From contig DAOUEW010000270.1 in NCBI GenBank assembly GCA_034430275.1, positions 1-20,656 on the forward strand: a stretch of DNA of 20,656 nucleotides, given 5' to 3'. Within the stretch, counting starts at the first letter, position 1. Each line of letters opens with the position of its first letter. The translations under genes were made by a program, and so were the position numbers. The notes under the pieces were generated by a model that saw only the letters and a program-made list of their open reading frames with translations, did no database searches and was not told the DNA's origin. Below, piece by piece: positions 1 to 8,113 of the stretch. Source of the stretch: JAUVXJ01 sp034430275 (GTDB lineage Bacteria; Chloroflexota; Anaerolineae; UBA7937; B3-Chlor).

Positions 1-371
1 TGGCGCGGGAGGTCCAGCGGATCCTGCAACGGTACAAGGACCTCAGCGATGTGATCGCCATACTGGGCGTGGAGGAGTTGAGCGAGGACGACAAGCTGAC
101 TGTGGCCCGGGCAAGGAAGATACAACGCTTTCTCTCGCAGCCCATGTTCGTGGCGGAGGCCTTCACCGGGCGAGAGGGTGCCTACGTGCCCATCAAGGAA
201 ACTGTGCGGGGGTTCAAGGAGATTCTCGACGGGAAGCACGACGACATACCGGAGGGCGCCTTCTTCATGGTGGGCACCATAGAGGAGGCGGTGGAGAAGG
301 CGAGGACTATGGCAGGGGTCGCCGACCAACCCACCTCCACGGAGTCTGAGGCAGAAGCCGGGGACGGATAA
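1..371 (+). CDS. atpD: ATP synthase F1 beta subunit, C-terminal part (partial)
   Basis: This is the C-terminal end of the catalytic beta subunit of F1F0 ATP synthase, which makes ATP from ADP and phosphate at the inner face of the membrane. The gene enters from the left edge, with the first complete codon at base 3. About 122 residues are visible. Recognisable beta-subunit landmarks are the RYKDLSDVIAILG helix, the GVEELSEDDK segment (the DELSEED-type loop), FLSQPMFVAEAFTG and the final GAFFMVGTIEEAVEKA helix. The protein ends in an acidic, Ser/Thr-rich tail (TSTESEAEAGDG) beyond the usual end of the family. atpC follows after 11 bases, the normal order of the end of an atp operon. Confidence 0.97.
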   Translation, partial: AREVQRILQRYKDLSDVIAILGVEELSEDDKLTVARARKIQRFLSQPMFVAEAFTGREGAYVPIKETVRGFKEILDGKHDDIPEGAFFMVGTIEEAVEKARTMAGVADQPTSTESEAEAGDG

Positions 372-382
372 GGGGACGGCAA

Positions 383-826
383 ATGGCGAAGCTCACCTTT
401 GAGTTGGTGACACCAGAACGTGTAGTCTACTCCGCCAACGACGTGGACATGGTCATAGCCCCTGGGGCCGACGGCGAGCTAGGGATCCTACCCAGCCACG
501 CACCCCTGCTGGCGGCCCTGGGCATAGGCGAACTCAGGCTGAAGAAGGGCACGGAAGAGGAGTCCTTCGCCGTTCACGGCGGCTTTCTGGAGGTGCTGGC
601 TAACAAGGTCATCGTCATGGCCAGCGTCGCGGAGCGCGCTGTTGAGATAGACATGGCGAGAGCCGAGGAAGCCAGGGCCCGCGCCGAGAAGCGCTTCCGC
701 GAGAGGCCTGAGGGCGTGGACATGGCTCGTCTGCAACAGGCACTGAGACGCTCGCGAGTCCGCCTCAGAGTAGCCCGCCGCAGACCACGCCGGCCCGCGA
801 TGGAATACAAAAGCGACGAAGGATAG
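383..826 (+). CDS. atpC: ATP synthase F1 epsilon subunit
   Basis: This is the epsilon subunit of F1F0 ATP synthase, part of the rotating central stalk and an inhibitor of ATP hydrolysis. The 147-residue product starts with the expected beta-sandwich domain (roughly residues 3-87: FELVTPERVVYS, APGADGELGILPSHAPLL, FAVHGGFLEV). It ends with the two-helix domain, rich in Ala, Arg and Glu, and a very Arg-rich segment near residues 120-137. The length is slightly above the usual 130-140 residues. A purine-rich AAGGGGA precedes the ATG. It lies 11 bases after atpD and 42 bases before the MreB-like gene, so all three may be co-transcribed. Confidence 0.96.
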   Translation: MAKLTFELVTPERVVYSANDVDMVIAPGADGELGILPSHAPLLAALGIGELRLKKGTEEESFAVHGGFLEVLANKVIVMASVAERAVEIDMARAEEARARAEKRFRERPEGVDMARLQQALRRSRVRLRVARRRPRRPAMEYKSDEG

Positions 827-868
827 CCTGAAGACCCCCATCTTGGGCGAAGCCGATGAGGAGTATAC

Positions 869-1873
869 ATGTTCTCTAAGCAAATTGGAGTGGATCTGGG
901 CACTGTCAACGTGCTCGTGTGGACCAAGGGCAAGGGCATCGTGCTCTTCGAGCCGTCCGTCGTGGCTCTGTCCACCCACGACAATAGGATCGTGGCCCTG
1001 GGTCGAGAAGCACAGGCCATGCTGGGCCGTACTCCGGACAGCATCGAAGTGCTCTCCCCCCTGCGCGACGGTGTGATTGCCGACTACGTAGTCACGGAGT
1101 TGATGCTTCATTATTTCATTTCCGGCATCGTGGGGCGGGTTCGCCTCTTCAAGCCGGAGATCATGATCAGCGTTCCCATCGGCGTGACCACGGTGGAGAA
1201 GCGAGCCGTGCACGACGCCGCCATCCAGGCGGGGGCCAAGGTGGCTCACCTCATACCCGAGCCTCTGGCCGCTGCGATGGGTGCTGGCATGCCCGTTGAC
1301 ACTCCATCGGGCAACTTCATTGTCAGCATCGGAGGTGGGACGAGCGAGGCCGCCGTCATCGCCATGAACGACATCGTAGTCAGCGGGGCGGTGCGCGTAG
1401 GTGGGATCAAGATCAGCGAGGCCATCGCTTCCTACATCAGGCGGAAGTACAACCTGATGATCGGCGATCAAACGGCTGAGGAGATCAAGCTTCAGATCGG
1501 GGCCGCCCTTCCTCTGGAAGAAGAACTGACCATGGAGGTCCGAGGAAGAGGTGTTGTGGCCGGATTGCCCAGAATCGTCACCGTCTCATCGACCGAGGTG
1601 GCCGAGGCCATCGCCGAGCCGCTGGGCACCATAGTCTCGGCTCTCAAGGGCGTGCTGGAGAAGACGCCGCCCGAGTTAGCTGCCGACATCATAGACCGCG
1701 GAGTCGTGATGACCGGGGGAGGCTCTCTGCTGCGCAGTTTGGATCGTTACTTGACGCAGGAACTAGGTGTTCCCTGCTACGTCGCCGACGAAGCGATCGC
1801 CTGCGTTGCCCTAGGCTGCGGCAGGGCCTTTGAGGAATACGAGGTCTTGAAACGGACGCTGCCCGAACTATAG
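869..1873 (+). CDS. mreB: MreB-like bacterial actin homologue (altered phosphate-2 motif)
   Basis: This is an actin-fold rod-shape protein of the MreB/Mbl family. The family forms membrane-bound filaments that guide cell-wall synthesis. The 334-residue length is normal. Visible motifs are phosphate-1 VDLGT (residues 8-12), the EPLAAAMGAGMP segment (131-142), phosphate-2 IGGGTSE (154-160), TAEEIK (202-207) and the adenosine motif TGGGSLL (282-288). Two usually conserved positions differ. Ser153 stands where MreB proteins normally have Asp just before IGGGT, and GGI (178-180) replaces the usual GGD. Nucleotide binding looks preserved, but hydrolysis may be impaired. The ATG has a GAGGAG ribosome site 6 bases upstream. 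It may be a second MreB paralogue; other shape genes such as mreC are not next to it. Confidence 0.9.
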   Translation: MFSKQIGVDLGTVNVLVWTKGKGIVLFEPSVVALSTHDNRIVALGREAQAMLGRTPDSIEVLSPLRDGVIADYVVTELMLHYFISGIVGRVRLFKPEIMISVPIGVTTVEKRAVHDAAIQAGAKVAHLIPEPLAAAMGAGMPVDTPSGNFIVSIGGGTSEAAVIAMNDIVVSGAVRVGGIKISEAIASYIRRKYNLMIGDQTAEEIKLQIGAALPLEEELTMEVRGRGVVAGLPRIVTVSSTEVAEAIAEPLGTIVSALKGVLEKTPPELAADIIDRGVVMTGGGSLLRSLDRYLTQELGVPCYVADEAIACVALGCGRAFEEYEVLKRTLPEL

Positions 1874-1907
1874 AGTACTGATTTGGGCTGGCACTGATCC
1901 CGACGAG

Positions 1908-1943
1908 GCGCGCGACGCCCTGGTGGCGACGCGCTTTCTGTTT
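1908..1943 (+). terminator. Possible intrinsic terminator after mreB
   Basis: GCGCG (1908-1912) and CGCC (1916-1919) can pair with GGCG (1925-1928) and CGCGC (1930-1934) around a 5-base loop, with a small internal bulge. TTTCTGTTT follows. It lies 35 bases after the mreB-like stop codon. The bulge and the interrupted T-tract make this a weak call. Confidence 0.35.
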
Positions 1944-2151
1944 GATGGCAACCTTGGCAGGAGCAGATGGGCGGCTGTGGACTGCGCGACGGACGCTCCA
2001 GCACCCAGCGCGCCATCAGGCAGATCGGCCGAGCCATCATCGGCGGGAGAAGGGGGCCCGTCGCACTGGACTGGTTGAGCACGGACACGGACCTGCTCGA
2101 CCGACCCTCGAAACATCCCGTGTCGTCAACAAGATACCGAGGTTCCGAGCC

Positions 2152-2180
2152 TTGACAACGCTACCGGAAATTGGTATAAT
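2152..2180 (+). promoter_or_regulatory. Consensus sigma-70-type promoter with extended -10
   Basis: A perfect -35 box TTGACA (2152-2157) is followed by a 17-base spacer and a perfect -10 box TATAAT (2175-2180). The -10 is preceded by TGG, giving a TGN extension. The expected start of transcription is near 2187, leaving a leader of about 148 bases before the YIP1 gene. The spacer contains TACC-N7-GGTA (2162-2176), a possible operator. Confidence 0.85.
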
Positions 2181-2201
2181 TGTGCTAGTCTAAATAGTAT
2201 A

Positions 2202-2290
2202 ATGTCGGCAGTAGTTCGAAGGAAGTGGCTGGCACTGCTGTCCAGTTCCGCGGGAAATGAACCTTTTGCGGCCGACATCTATCTAGATAG
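2202..2290 (+). promoter_or_regulatory. Structured mRNA leader upstream of YIP1 gene
   Basis: ATGTCGGC (2202-2209) can pair with GCCGACAT (2271-2278), closing a 61-base region. Inside it are a CTGG/CCAG hairpin (2229-2245) and a TTCC/GGAA hairpin (2246-2256). A perfect 12-base palindrome CTATCTAGATAG follows at 2279-2290. The fold comes from base pairing read by eye. It matches no riboswitch class I recognise. Confidence 0.4.
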
Positions 2291-2334
2291 TAGTGGGGCC
2301 GTACAAAGTATGGCAGTGAAGGAGGAAGGTCACT

Positions 2335-3081
2335 GTGAAAGACAACCGAATGGGGATGCGGCGCGCTCTCTTTGGCTGGATAGACCAGCCCAAGAAGACG
2401 ATGCGCTACGTCATCGAGGAGGCCAGATGGTCAACCTTGCTGGCTCCGGCGCTGGCTATCATCGTGGCTCTGGTTATCGTCACCATCGTCTCAGCACCGG
2501 CGAGCTCGGAGCTGGCCCGGGAGCAGGCTGAGCAGCAGGTGTCTGCGCAGATGGGCTCATTGTCCGACGAGCAGGCCGCGGAGGTAGAGCGCAGCCTCCA
2601 GACCTTCACGTCGCCTCTGTTCATAGGGGCGACGGGGATCGCTCTGGGCACCTTGGGGCTGATCTTGACGTGGTTATTTCGCGGCGCAGTGTTGTTCTTC
2701 GTCGGCTACCTGTTCGGCACGGAGAACAGATACATCCAGATGGTCACTCTGGTGCTTTGGTCCTGGTGGCCGTTCGCGCTGCGTGATCTGGTCAACGCCA
2801 TCTTCGTGCTCCTCAACGGGCAGCTCGTCGTCAATCGAGGTCTCTCTTTCTTGGTGACTAGCGGCGATCAGGTGCAGGATGCGGGTAACCTTCTCTATGG
2901 CCTCCTGTCGCAGGTCGACCTGTTTCTAGCATGGCACCTCGTGCTGGTCGGTGTCGGCTTGGCGGTGAGCACGCGCGCGAGCACGGCCAAGACGGCCATC
3001 GGGACCGTGGTCTATTGGGTCCTTACCGCACTGGTGGGGCTGGCACCCACTCTGCTGGCGACCCTGACCACCTTCTCATAG
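2335..3081 (+). CDS. YIP1-family integral membrane protein
   Basis: This is a 248-residue polytopic membrane protein whose pattern fits the Yip1 domain family; its bacterial role is undefined. A short cytoplasmic N-terminus carries FGWIDQPKKTMRYVIEEARW, typical of the start of bacterial YIP1 proteins. A helix follows at about residues 35-54, then a hydrophilic, Gln/Glu-rich loop (about 58-88). About four more helices cover roughly 93-118, 135-160, 198-213 and 222-246. The start is GTG, chosen because AAGGAGGA lies 8 bases upstream and the preceding leader has its own promoter. It appears to be a single-gene unit: the next gene is 238 bases away behind another promoter. Confidence 0.75.
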   Translation: MKDNRMGMRRALFGWIDQPKKTMRYVIEEARWSTLLAPALAIIVALVIVTIVSAPASSELAREQAEQQVSAQMGSLSDEQAAEVERSLQTFTSPLFIGATGIALGTLGLILTWLFRGAVLFFVGYLFGTENRYIQMVTLVLWSWWPFALRDLVNAIFVLLNGQLVVNRGLSFLVTSGDQVQDAGNLLYGLLSQVDLFLAWHLVLVGVGLAVSTRASTAKTAIGTVVYWVLTALVGLAPTLLATLTTFS

Positions 3082-3170
3082 ATTTGTCTGCCCCTGTGTC
3101 TGGCCACTACTTGCCGCCTCCGGACTGTAGACCACCACGCACCGTGTGCGTCCATGGCCAGCGGAGGCAT

Positions 3171-3199
3171 TTGACAGAGCGCCGTCGTTCCGGCATAGT
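3171..3199 (+). promoter_or_regulatory. Probable promoter of the MacAB-like export operon
   Basis: A perfect TTGACA (3171-3176) is followed by a 17-base spacer and CATAGT (3194-3199), which matches 4 of 6 consensus -10 bases. It points at the adaptor gene at 3320 and would leave a leader of about 115 bases. Confidence 0.55.
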
Positions 3200-3209
3200 G
3201 AGAGAGGGC

Positions 3210-3242
3210 GTGCCGACGTAGACCTGACGTCAGCCTCGGCAC
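3210..3242. repeat. Nested inverted repeats in the export-operon leader
   Basis: GTGCCGA (3210-3216) is complementary to TCGGCAC (3236-3242). Between them lies the perfect 10-base palindrome CTGACGTCAG (3224-3233). The position just after the predicted start of transcription suits a repressor site or an RNA hairpin. No T-tract follows, so a terminator is unlikely. Confidence 0.45.
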
Positions 3243-3319
3243 ACGATCTGATCCGAATAAACCGCGCTCGTACACAGTTATCTGCCATAGGAATGCACTA
3301 GGAGAGAAGAGGGGAAGAG

Positions 3320-4696
3320 ATGCGGAGAGTCATAATCATCGCCGCCATCCTTCTGGGGGCGGGAGTGATCGGCTACTGGTTCCTCCAGCAAGGGGCAGCG
3401 AAGCCTGGAGTGGACCTGGAGGATCTCGAGACCGTGACCGTGGAGCGCGGCGATATCGAGGCCACGGTCGATGCCACAGGGAGCGTGGAGCCAACGGCTG
3501 CTGTCACGCTGTCCTTCGACATGGGAGGGGTCGTAGTCTCTGTCGAGGTGTCCGAAGGAGACCAAGTTCAAGAAGGCCAGATCCTGGCCCAGGTAGAGAC
3601 CGCCGGACTCGCGCTGGGAGTCACCCAGGCACAACTGGCACTGACCAGTGCGGAGGCGAGTTTGGCCAAACTGATGGGCAGCGCGGATGCCGACGACATA
3701 GAAGCTGCGCGCGCCAATCTGGCCAGCGCAGAGGCGACCCTGGCCAAGCTGCGTGAGGGGCCCAGCGAGGACGAGATCACAGTGGCCAAGGCAGACCTTC
3801 GTCGGGCTGAGATCGCCCTCCAGGAGGCGCAAGAACTGTACGATCAGTACTCCTGGGTGGGAGGGATAGGCGCTTTACCGCAGGCGGTATCCTTGCAGCA
3901 GGCGACCATCAACTACGAACAGGCGCTCGCTGCCTACAACATCGCCATGCAAGGCCCGACCGAGAGCGAGCTTCGCGCAGCAGAGGCCGCGGTGGCCCAG
4001 GCTCGGGGTCAGCTCAGCAGTCTGCTGGAGGGTGCGAGTGAGGAAGACCTCACCATGGCCCAGGTAGCCGTGGATCAGGCCAGGGCATCCCTGGAGTTGG
4101 CTCAATTGCAGTTGGATGGAGCCACCATCAGCGCTCCTTTCGACGGCACAGTGGCCTTCGTTGGCGCGGAGGCCAACGAGCAGGTGTCGCCTGGCACGCC
4201 GATGATCACGCTCATAGATCCGTCAGGCTTCTACGTGGATGTGTTCATCGACGAGATAGACATCGGTCAGGTGGAGGTGGGACAGGAGGCCAGAGTAGTC
4301 CTCGATGCTTTCCCAGACGAGGAGCTTCCAGGCCGTGTGGAGTTCATCTCCCCCGTGTCCACCGAGAACCTGGGGGCCATCAGCTACTCGGTCAGGGTCT
4401 GCTTCGACCCCACGGCTGTGCCGCTGCGATCGGGAATGACAGCCAGCATGACCATCGTGACGGAGCGTCGTGAGAGCGTACTCCTCCTGCCCAGCAGGGC
4501 CATCTCCGCAGACAGAGACACCGGCTCATACTACGCGGAAAGGCTGACGGATCACGAGATCGAGCGTGTGGAGATAGAGATCGGTATCCAAGATGCCAGC
4601 TACACCGAGGTAGTGAGGGGCCTGGACGAGGGGGATCAAGTCGTAGTTGGCGGCGGAACCAGCATGAGAGACCGACTGCGTGGCAGCATGTCGTAG
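3320..4696 (+). CDS. HlyD/MacA-type membrane fusion (adaptor) protein
   Basis: This is the extracytoplasmic adaptor subunit of an ABC export or lipid-handling complex of the MacAB type. The 458-residue protein has one N-terminal membrane anchor (about residues 3-23). A barrel-sandwich half-motif follows (VSEGDQVQEGQILAQVE, about 74-92), then an unusually long helical hairpin (about 95-270), the second half-motif ISAPFDGTVAFVG, and beta-barrel and membrane-proximal domains (about 290-458). The helical part contains at least four related segments of the pattern AxAxLAxL..G..(D/E)(D/E), suggesting internal duplication. A GAGGGG ribosome site precedes the ATG. It opens a probable four-gene operon with the ATPase, permease and lipoprotein that follow. 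The substrate cannot be told from sequence. Confidence 0.9.
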   Translation: MRRVIIIAAILLGAGVIGYWFLQQGAAKPGVDLEDLETVTVERGDIEATVDATGSVEPTAAVTLSFDMGGVVVSVEVSEGDQVQEGQILAQVETAGLALGVTQAQLALTSAEASLAKLMGSADADDIEAARANLASAEATLAKLREGPSEDEITVAKADLRRAEIALQEAQELYDQYSWVGGIGALPQAVSLQQATINYEQALAAYNIAMQGPTESELRAAEAAVAQARGQLSSLLEGASEEDLTMAQVAVDQARASLELAQLQLDGATISAPFDGTVAFVGAEANEQVSPGTPMITLIDPSGFYVDVFIDEIDIGQVEVGQEARVVLDAFPDEELPGRVEFISPVSTENLGAISYSVRVCFDPTAVPLRSGMTASMTIVTERRESVLLLPSRAISADRDTGSYYAERLTDHEIERVEIEIGIQDASYTEVVRGLDEGDQVVVGGGTSMRDRLRGSMS

Positions 4697-4738
4697 GCTA
4701 CTCTAGGGCCACGTACGTACCGCCAGGTACTTGAGGCT

Positions 4739-5438
<700 letters not shown>

Positions 5439-5452
<14 letters not shown>

Positions 5453-6677
5453 CAGTGTGCGGGTGGCCACAGGGGCGCTGACCGCCAACAAGATGCGTTC
5501 GTCTCTCACCATGCTCGGTGTCATCATCGGCGTGGCCGCGGTCATTGCCCTCCTCTCCATTGGCCAGGGGGTGCAGAGGTCGGTCACCGAGCAAATCCAG
5601 AGCGCTGGCTCCAACCTGCTGATGATCCTGCCAGGCGAGATCACGGAGACCGGCGGCTTCGAGTACAACCCCTCGCTGACCTATGAAGATGCCCAAGCCA
5701 TCGCCGACCCCATGAACGTGCCAGATGCCGCCATCGTGGCCCCCACCATGGAAGGAAGCACCTCCGTGAGCTACGATGGGGAAGACGTGACAGCCACCAC
5801 GGCGGGGGTCACGAGCGACCATGACCTTGTACGCAACCTCGAGGTAGTCCTCGGCCAGTATATCACCACTCAGGACGTGGAGAGAAGGGCGCGAGTGGCC
5901 GTCTTGGGCTCCAGTGTGGCAAAGGATCTATTTGGGGATAACGGCTACGCTCTGGATCAGACGATCAAGATCAACCGCATTCCCTTCAAAGTGGTCGGTG
6001 TGTTGGCAGAGAAGGGCGCAGGCATGATGGGCAGCGAAGATGGCTACGTCTACGTTCCCATCACCACCGCTCAGGCCCGGCTCTACCCCCAACGGCGCAA
6101 TCTGTCCGGTGATTTCATGGTCACGATGATCTACGTGCAGGCAACGACCGATCAGAGCATGGACGCCGCGAGCGAACAGATCAACGAGTTGCTGAGACGC
6201 AGGCACGACATCTCCTTCCAGGACGACGACGATTTCTCGGTGCTCAGTCAGTCAGACCTGGTGGCCATCATGGAGGAGGTGACCGGCATCCTAACCCTGT
6301 TCCTGGGCGCCATCGCGGCTATCTCCCTCCTGGTGGGAGGCATAGGCATCATGAACATCATGCTGGTCTCCGTCACCGAGCGCACGCGGGAGATTGGCAT
6401 CCGCAAGGCGGTGGGAGCCAAGCGGCGCGACATCTTGCTTCAATTCCTGGTGGAGTCCATGGTGTTGAGCCTTCTCGGTGGGGGAGCGGGGATCGCCCTG
6501 GGGTTCCTTCTTTCTCAAGGGGTATCGCAGCTCTCGGAAGACCTGATGACAGTGGTGTCTATGCAATCTGTCATCCTGGCGACTACTTTCTCGCTGGTGG
6601 TGGGGGTGGTTTTCGGTCTCTACCCGGCGCTGCGAGCTGCGCGCTTGAACCCCATCGATGCTTTACGCTATGAGTAG
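5439..6677 (+). CDS. MacB/FtsX-type ABC transporter permease
   Basis: This is the membrane subunit of a type VII (MacB-like) ABC transporter, which uses ATP hydrolysis on the inside to drive movement of the outside domain. In 412 residues it has one N-terminal helix (MLGVIIGVAAVIALLSIG). A large extracytoplasmic MacB_PCD-type domain runs from about residue 45 to 275, followed by three C-terminal helices. The family hallmark TERTREIGIRKAVGA lies between helices 2 and 3, and the C-terminal ALRAARLNPIDALRYE is typical. The ATG at 5439 is preferred because AGGAGG lies 6 bases upstream; an upstream in-frame TTG at 5406 has no such site. Unlike E. coli MacB, ATPase and permease are separate proteins. 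Confidence 0.94.
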
Positions 6678-6687
6678 GGGGTGCTGT

Positions 6688-7848
6688 GTGGGCAGGACAA
6701 GGTTGGTATCTTTGCTGCTATGGATGGTGGCTATGGTGATTCTGCTGGCCGGCTGTGGTCAGGAGGTCCCACCCGAGCCGACCATCATCCCGCTGCCCCC
6801 AAGAGAGGAGCGAGCTCCGGCTGCTACCTGCACCGCCACCGCTACGCCTACGACGACGCAAACACCGACGAGTACCCCCACATCTGCTCCGGCCACGTCC
6901 ACGCCCACTCCCACAGCGGAACCGACTGAGATATCCAGCTCGGTGGCGCCAACTCCCGCGCCCACGCCAGCCCTCCAAGGGCGTTTCGTGTTCCAGGTGG
7001 CGAGCGGGGGAGACATCTACACTGTGAACGCCGACGGTAGTGGCTTGACTCGTCTGACACGGGGTATGGACCCCAGTTGGTCGCCGGATGGCAGCCAGGT
7101 AACCTTCTCGCGCTGGACAACTCCCTGGGGCATCTACACCGTGAACGCGGATGGCAGCAACGAGAAGTTGTTGTTCAGTTCCAACGTGGCCCGTGCCCCG
7201 GTGTGGTCCCCCGATGGTACTCAGATCGCGTTCTACTTCGAGACGGAAGGTCTGACGCCGCCGTGGAGGATCTACGTCGAGGGCTACGGTTGGATAACGC
7301 TCATCCCGGCGCAGACTCAGACGGAATGGCACCTGGGGGTCGTGGACGTGGCGGATGGTTACTTCCGCCAGCCATACTGCGATCGCTTCGCCTTCTCTCC
7401 CACCTGGTCCGGGGCCAGCGACCAGTTGGTCTACGACGGTGACCACGGCCTGAGCGTAACCACGGTGGAGGGTCCCAACAACGTGCCCTTTAACGACAAG
7501 GTTCACGATCACTACCCGGTCGCCTCCCCGGACGGCAGCCGCATCGCGTTCATGCATTGGCAGCACGATCACTGGGAGATCTACGTGATGAACGCCGATG
7601 GCAGTGGCCGCTGGCCCTTGACGGGAAGTTCCGCCCTGCTAAATCGACGCCCCAACAACGTCTCTCCCGCGTGGAGCCCCGACGGCGAACAGATAGTCTT
7701 TCTGTCCGATCGAGATGGCGACTGGGGGTTCTACGTGATGAACGCCGATGGTAGCGGCCAGAGAGAGATCCTCGAGGAAATCACCGCGCGGCTCAAGCCC
7801 AGGTACCAGGGAGTGAACGAGCGAGTCATCTCCTGGGGTCCCTCCTAG
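6688..7848 (+). CDS. Lipoprotein with TolB-like beta-propeller repeats
   Basis: This is an exported lipoprotein of unknown function. It starts with a lipoprotein signal ending in the lipobox LLAGC (Cys23 counting from the GTG). A low-complexity Thr/Pro linker of about 55 residues follows, then propeller repeats of the WD40-like/TolB type. At least four repeats carry the marks VNADGSG or MNADGSG and WSPDG(S/T/E)Q, and another reads ASPDGSRIAF. Such propellers usually bind proteins or carbohydrates; no catalytic motif is visible. The GTG at 6688 is chosen because AGGGGG lies 6 bases upstream and gives a compact signal peptide. An in-frame ATG at 6670 overlaps the permease stop and is the alternative. 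It is the last gene of the export operon, so it may be a partner or cargo receptor of the transporter. Confidence 0.82.
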   Translation: MGRTRLVSLLLWMVAMVILLAGCGQEVPPEPTIIPLPPREERAPAATCTATATPTTTQTPTSTPTSAPATSTPTPTAEPTEISSSVAPTPAPTPALQGRFVFQVASGGDIYTVNADGSGLTRLTRGMDPSWSPDGSQVTFSRWTTPWGIYTVNADGSNEKLLFSSNVARAPVWSPDGTQIAFYFETEGLTPPWRIYVEGYGWITLIPAQTQTEWHLGVVDVADGYFRQPYCDRFAFSPTWSGASDQLVYDGDHGLSVTTVEGPNNVPFNDKVHDHYPVASPDGSRIAFMHWQHDHWEIYVMNADGSGRWPLTGSSALLNRRPNNVSPAWSPDGEQIVFLSDRDGDWGFYVMNADGSGQREILEEITARLKPRYQGVNERVISWGPS

Positions 7849-8099
7849 TCGCCACACTCCTCTTCGCTCTGCCCGACTGGTGCCCACACGCCAAGGCAGT
7901 CCAGGGAAGACCGCCTGCCCTCTGGTCGATGCGAACCCCGCAAGCTCCACGATCGCGCCTCCTGCTATCCCCTTGTCTGGTGGGCGGCAGTGGCTCTCTC
8001 TGGGTCGGTCCGACACGGGGCGAGTGGAGGCCACTTCGCACGTGTCTGACAGCCTTCCCGACGTCCCTTCGAGCCAGCCTAGCTAACGTGGAAAGCCTG

Positions 8100-8108
8100 T
8101 GCTAGAAT
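8100..8108 (+). promoter_or_regulatory. Possible extended -10 promoter, leaderless start
   Basis: TGCTAGAAT has a TGN extension and a 5-of-6 -10 box (8103-8108). The -35 region (8080-8085, TAGCTA) is poor. Transcription would begin at about 8114-8115, on the ATG chosen for the next gene, giving a leaderless message. Upstream, 7849-8099 holds nothing else I recognise. Confidence 0.4.
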
Positions 8109-8113
8109 CTCCA

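Larger units (their letters stand above)
1874..2334. other. Intergenic region between mreB-like gene and YIP1 gene
   Basis: This 461-base stretch has no convincing protein gene. The open frames inside it (for example 1942-2193) are rich in Arg, His and Pro and lack ribosome sites. It contains a weak terminator candidate near its start (1908-1943), nothing recognisable from about 1944 to 2150, then a consensus promoter (2152-2180) and a leader with inverted repeats running to the next gene. Confidence 0.7.

Noticed and set aside
488..1471. Long reverse-strand open frame of 327 codons across atpC and mreB
   Set aside because: It lies opposite two clear genes, is rich in His and Gly, has no family features and arises from GC-rich codon bias.
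2198..2203. Second TATAAT 23 bases after the first
   Set aside because: No -35 box lies at the right distance (the first TATAAT occupies that place), so a tandem promoter is not supported.
2202..2531. Open frame starting in the YIP1 leader
   Set aside because: It has no ribosome site and runs out of frame through the YIP1 gene. Only a short leader peptide would be possible, with no support.
7880..8086. 68-codon open frame between the lipoprotein and permease genes
   Set aside because: No ribosome site, no recognisable pattern and low-complexity composition; treated as non-coding.
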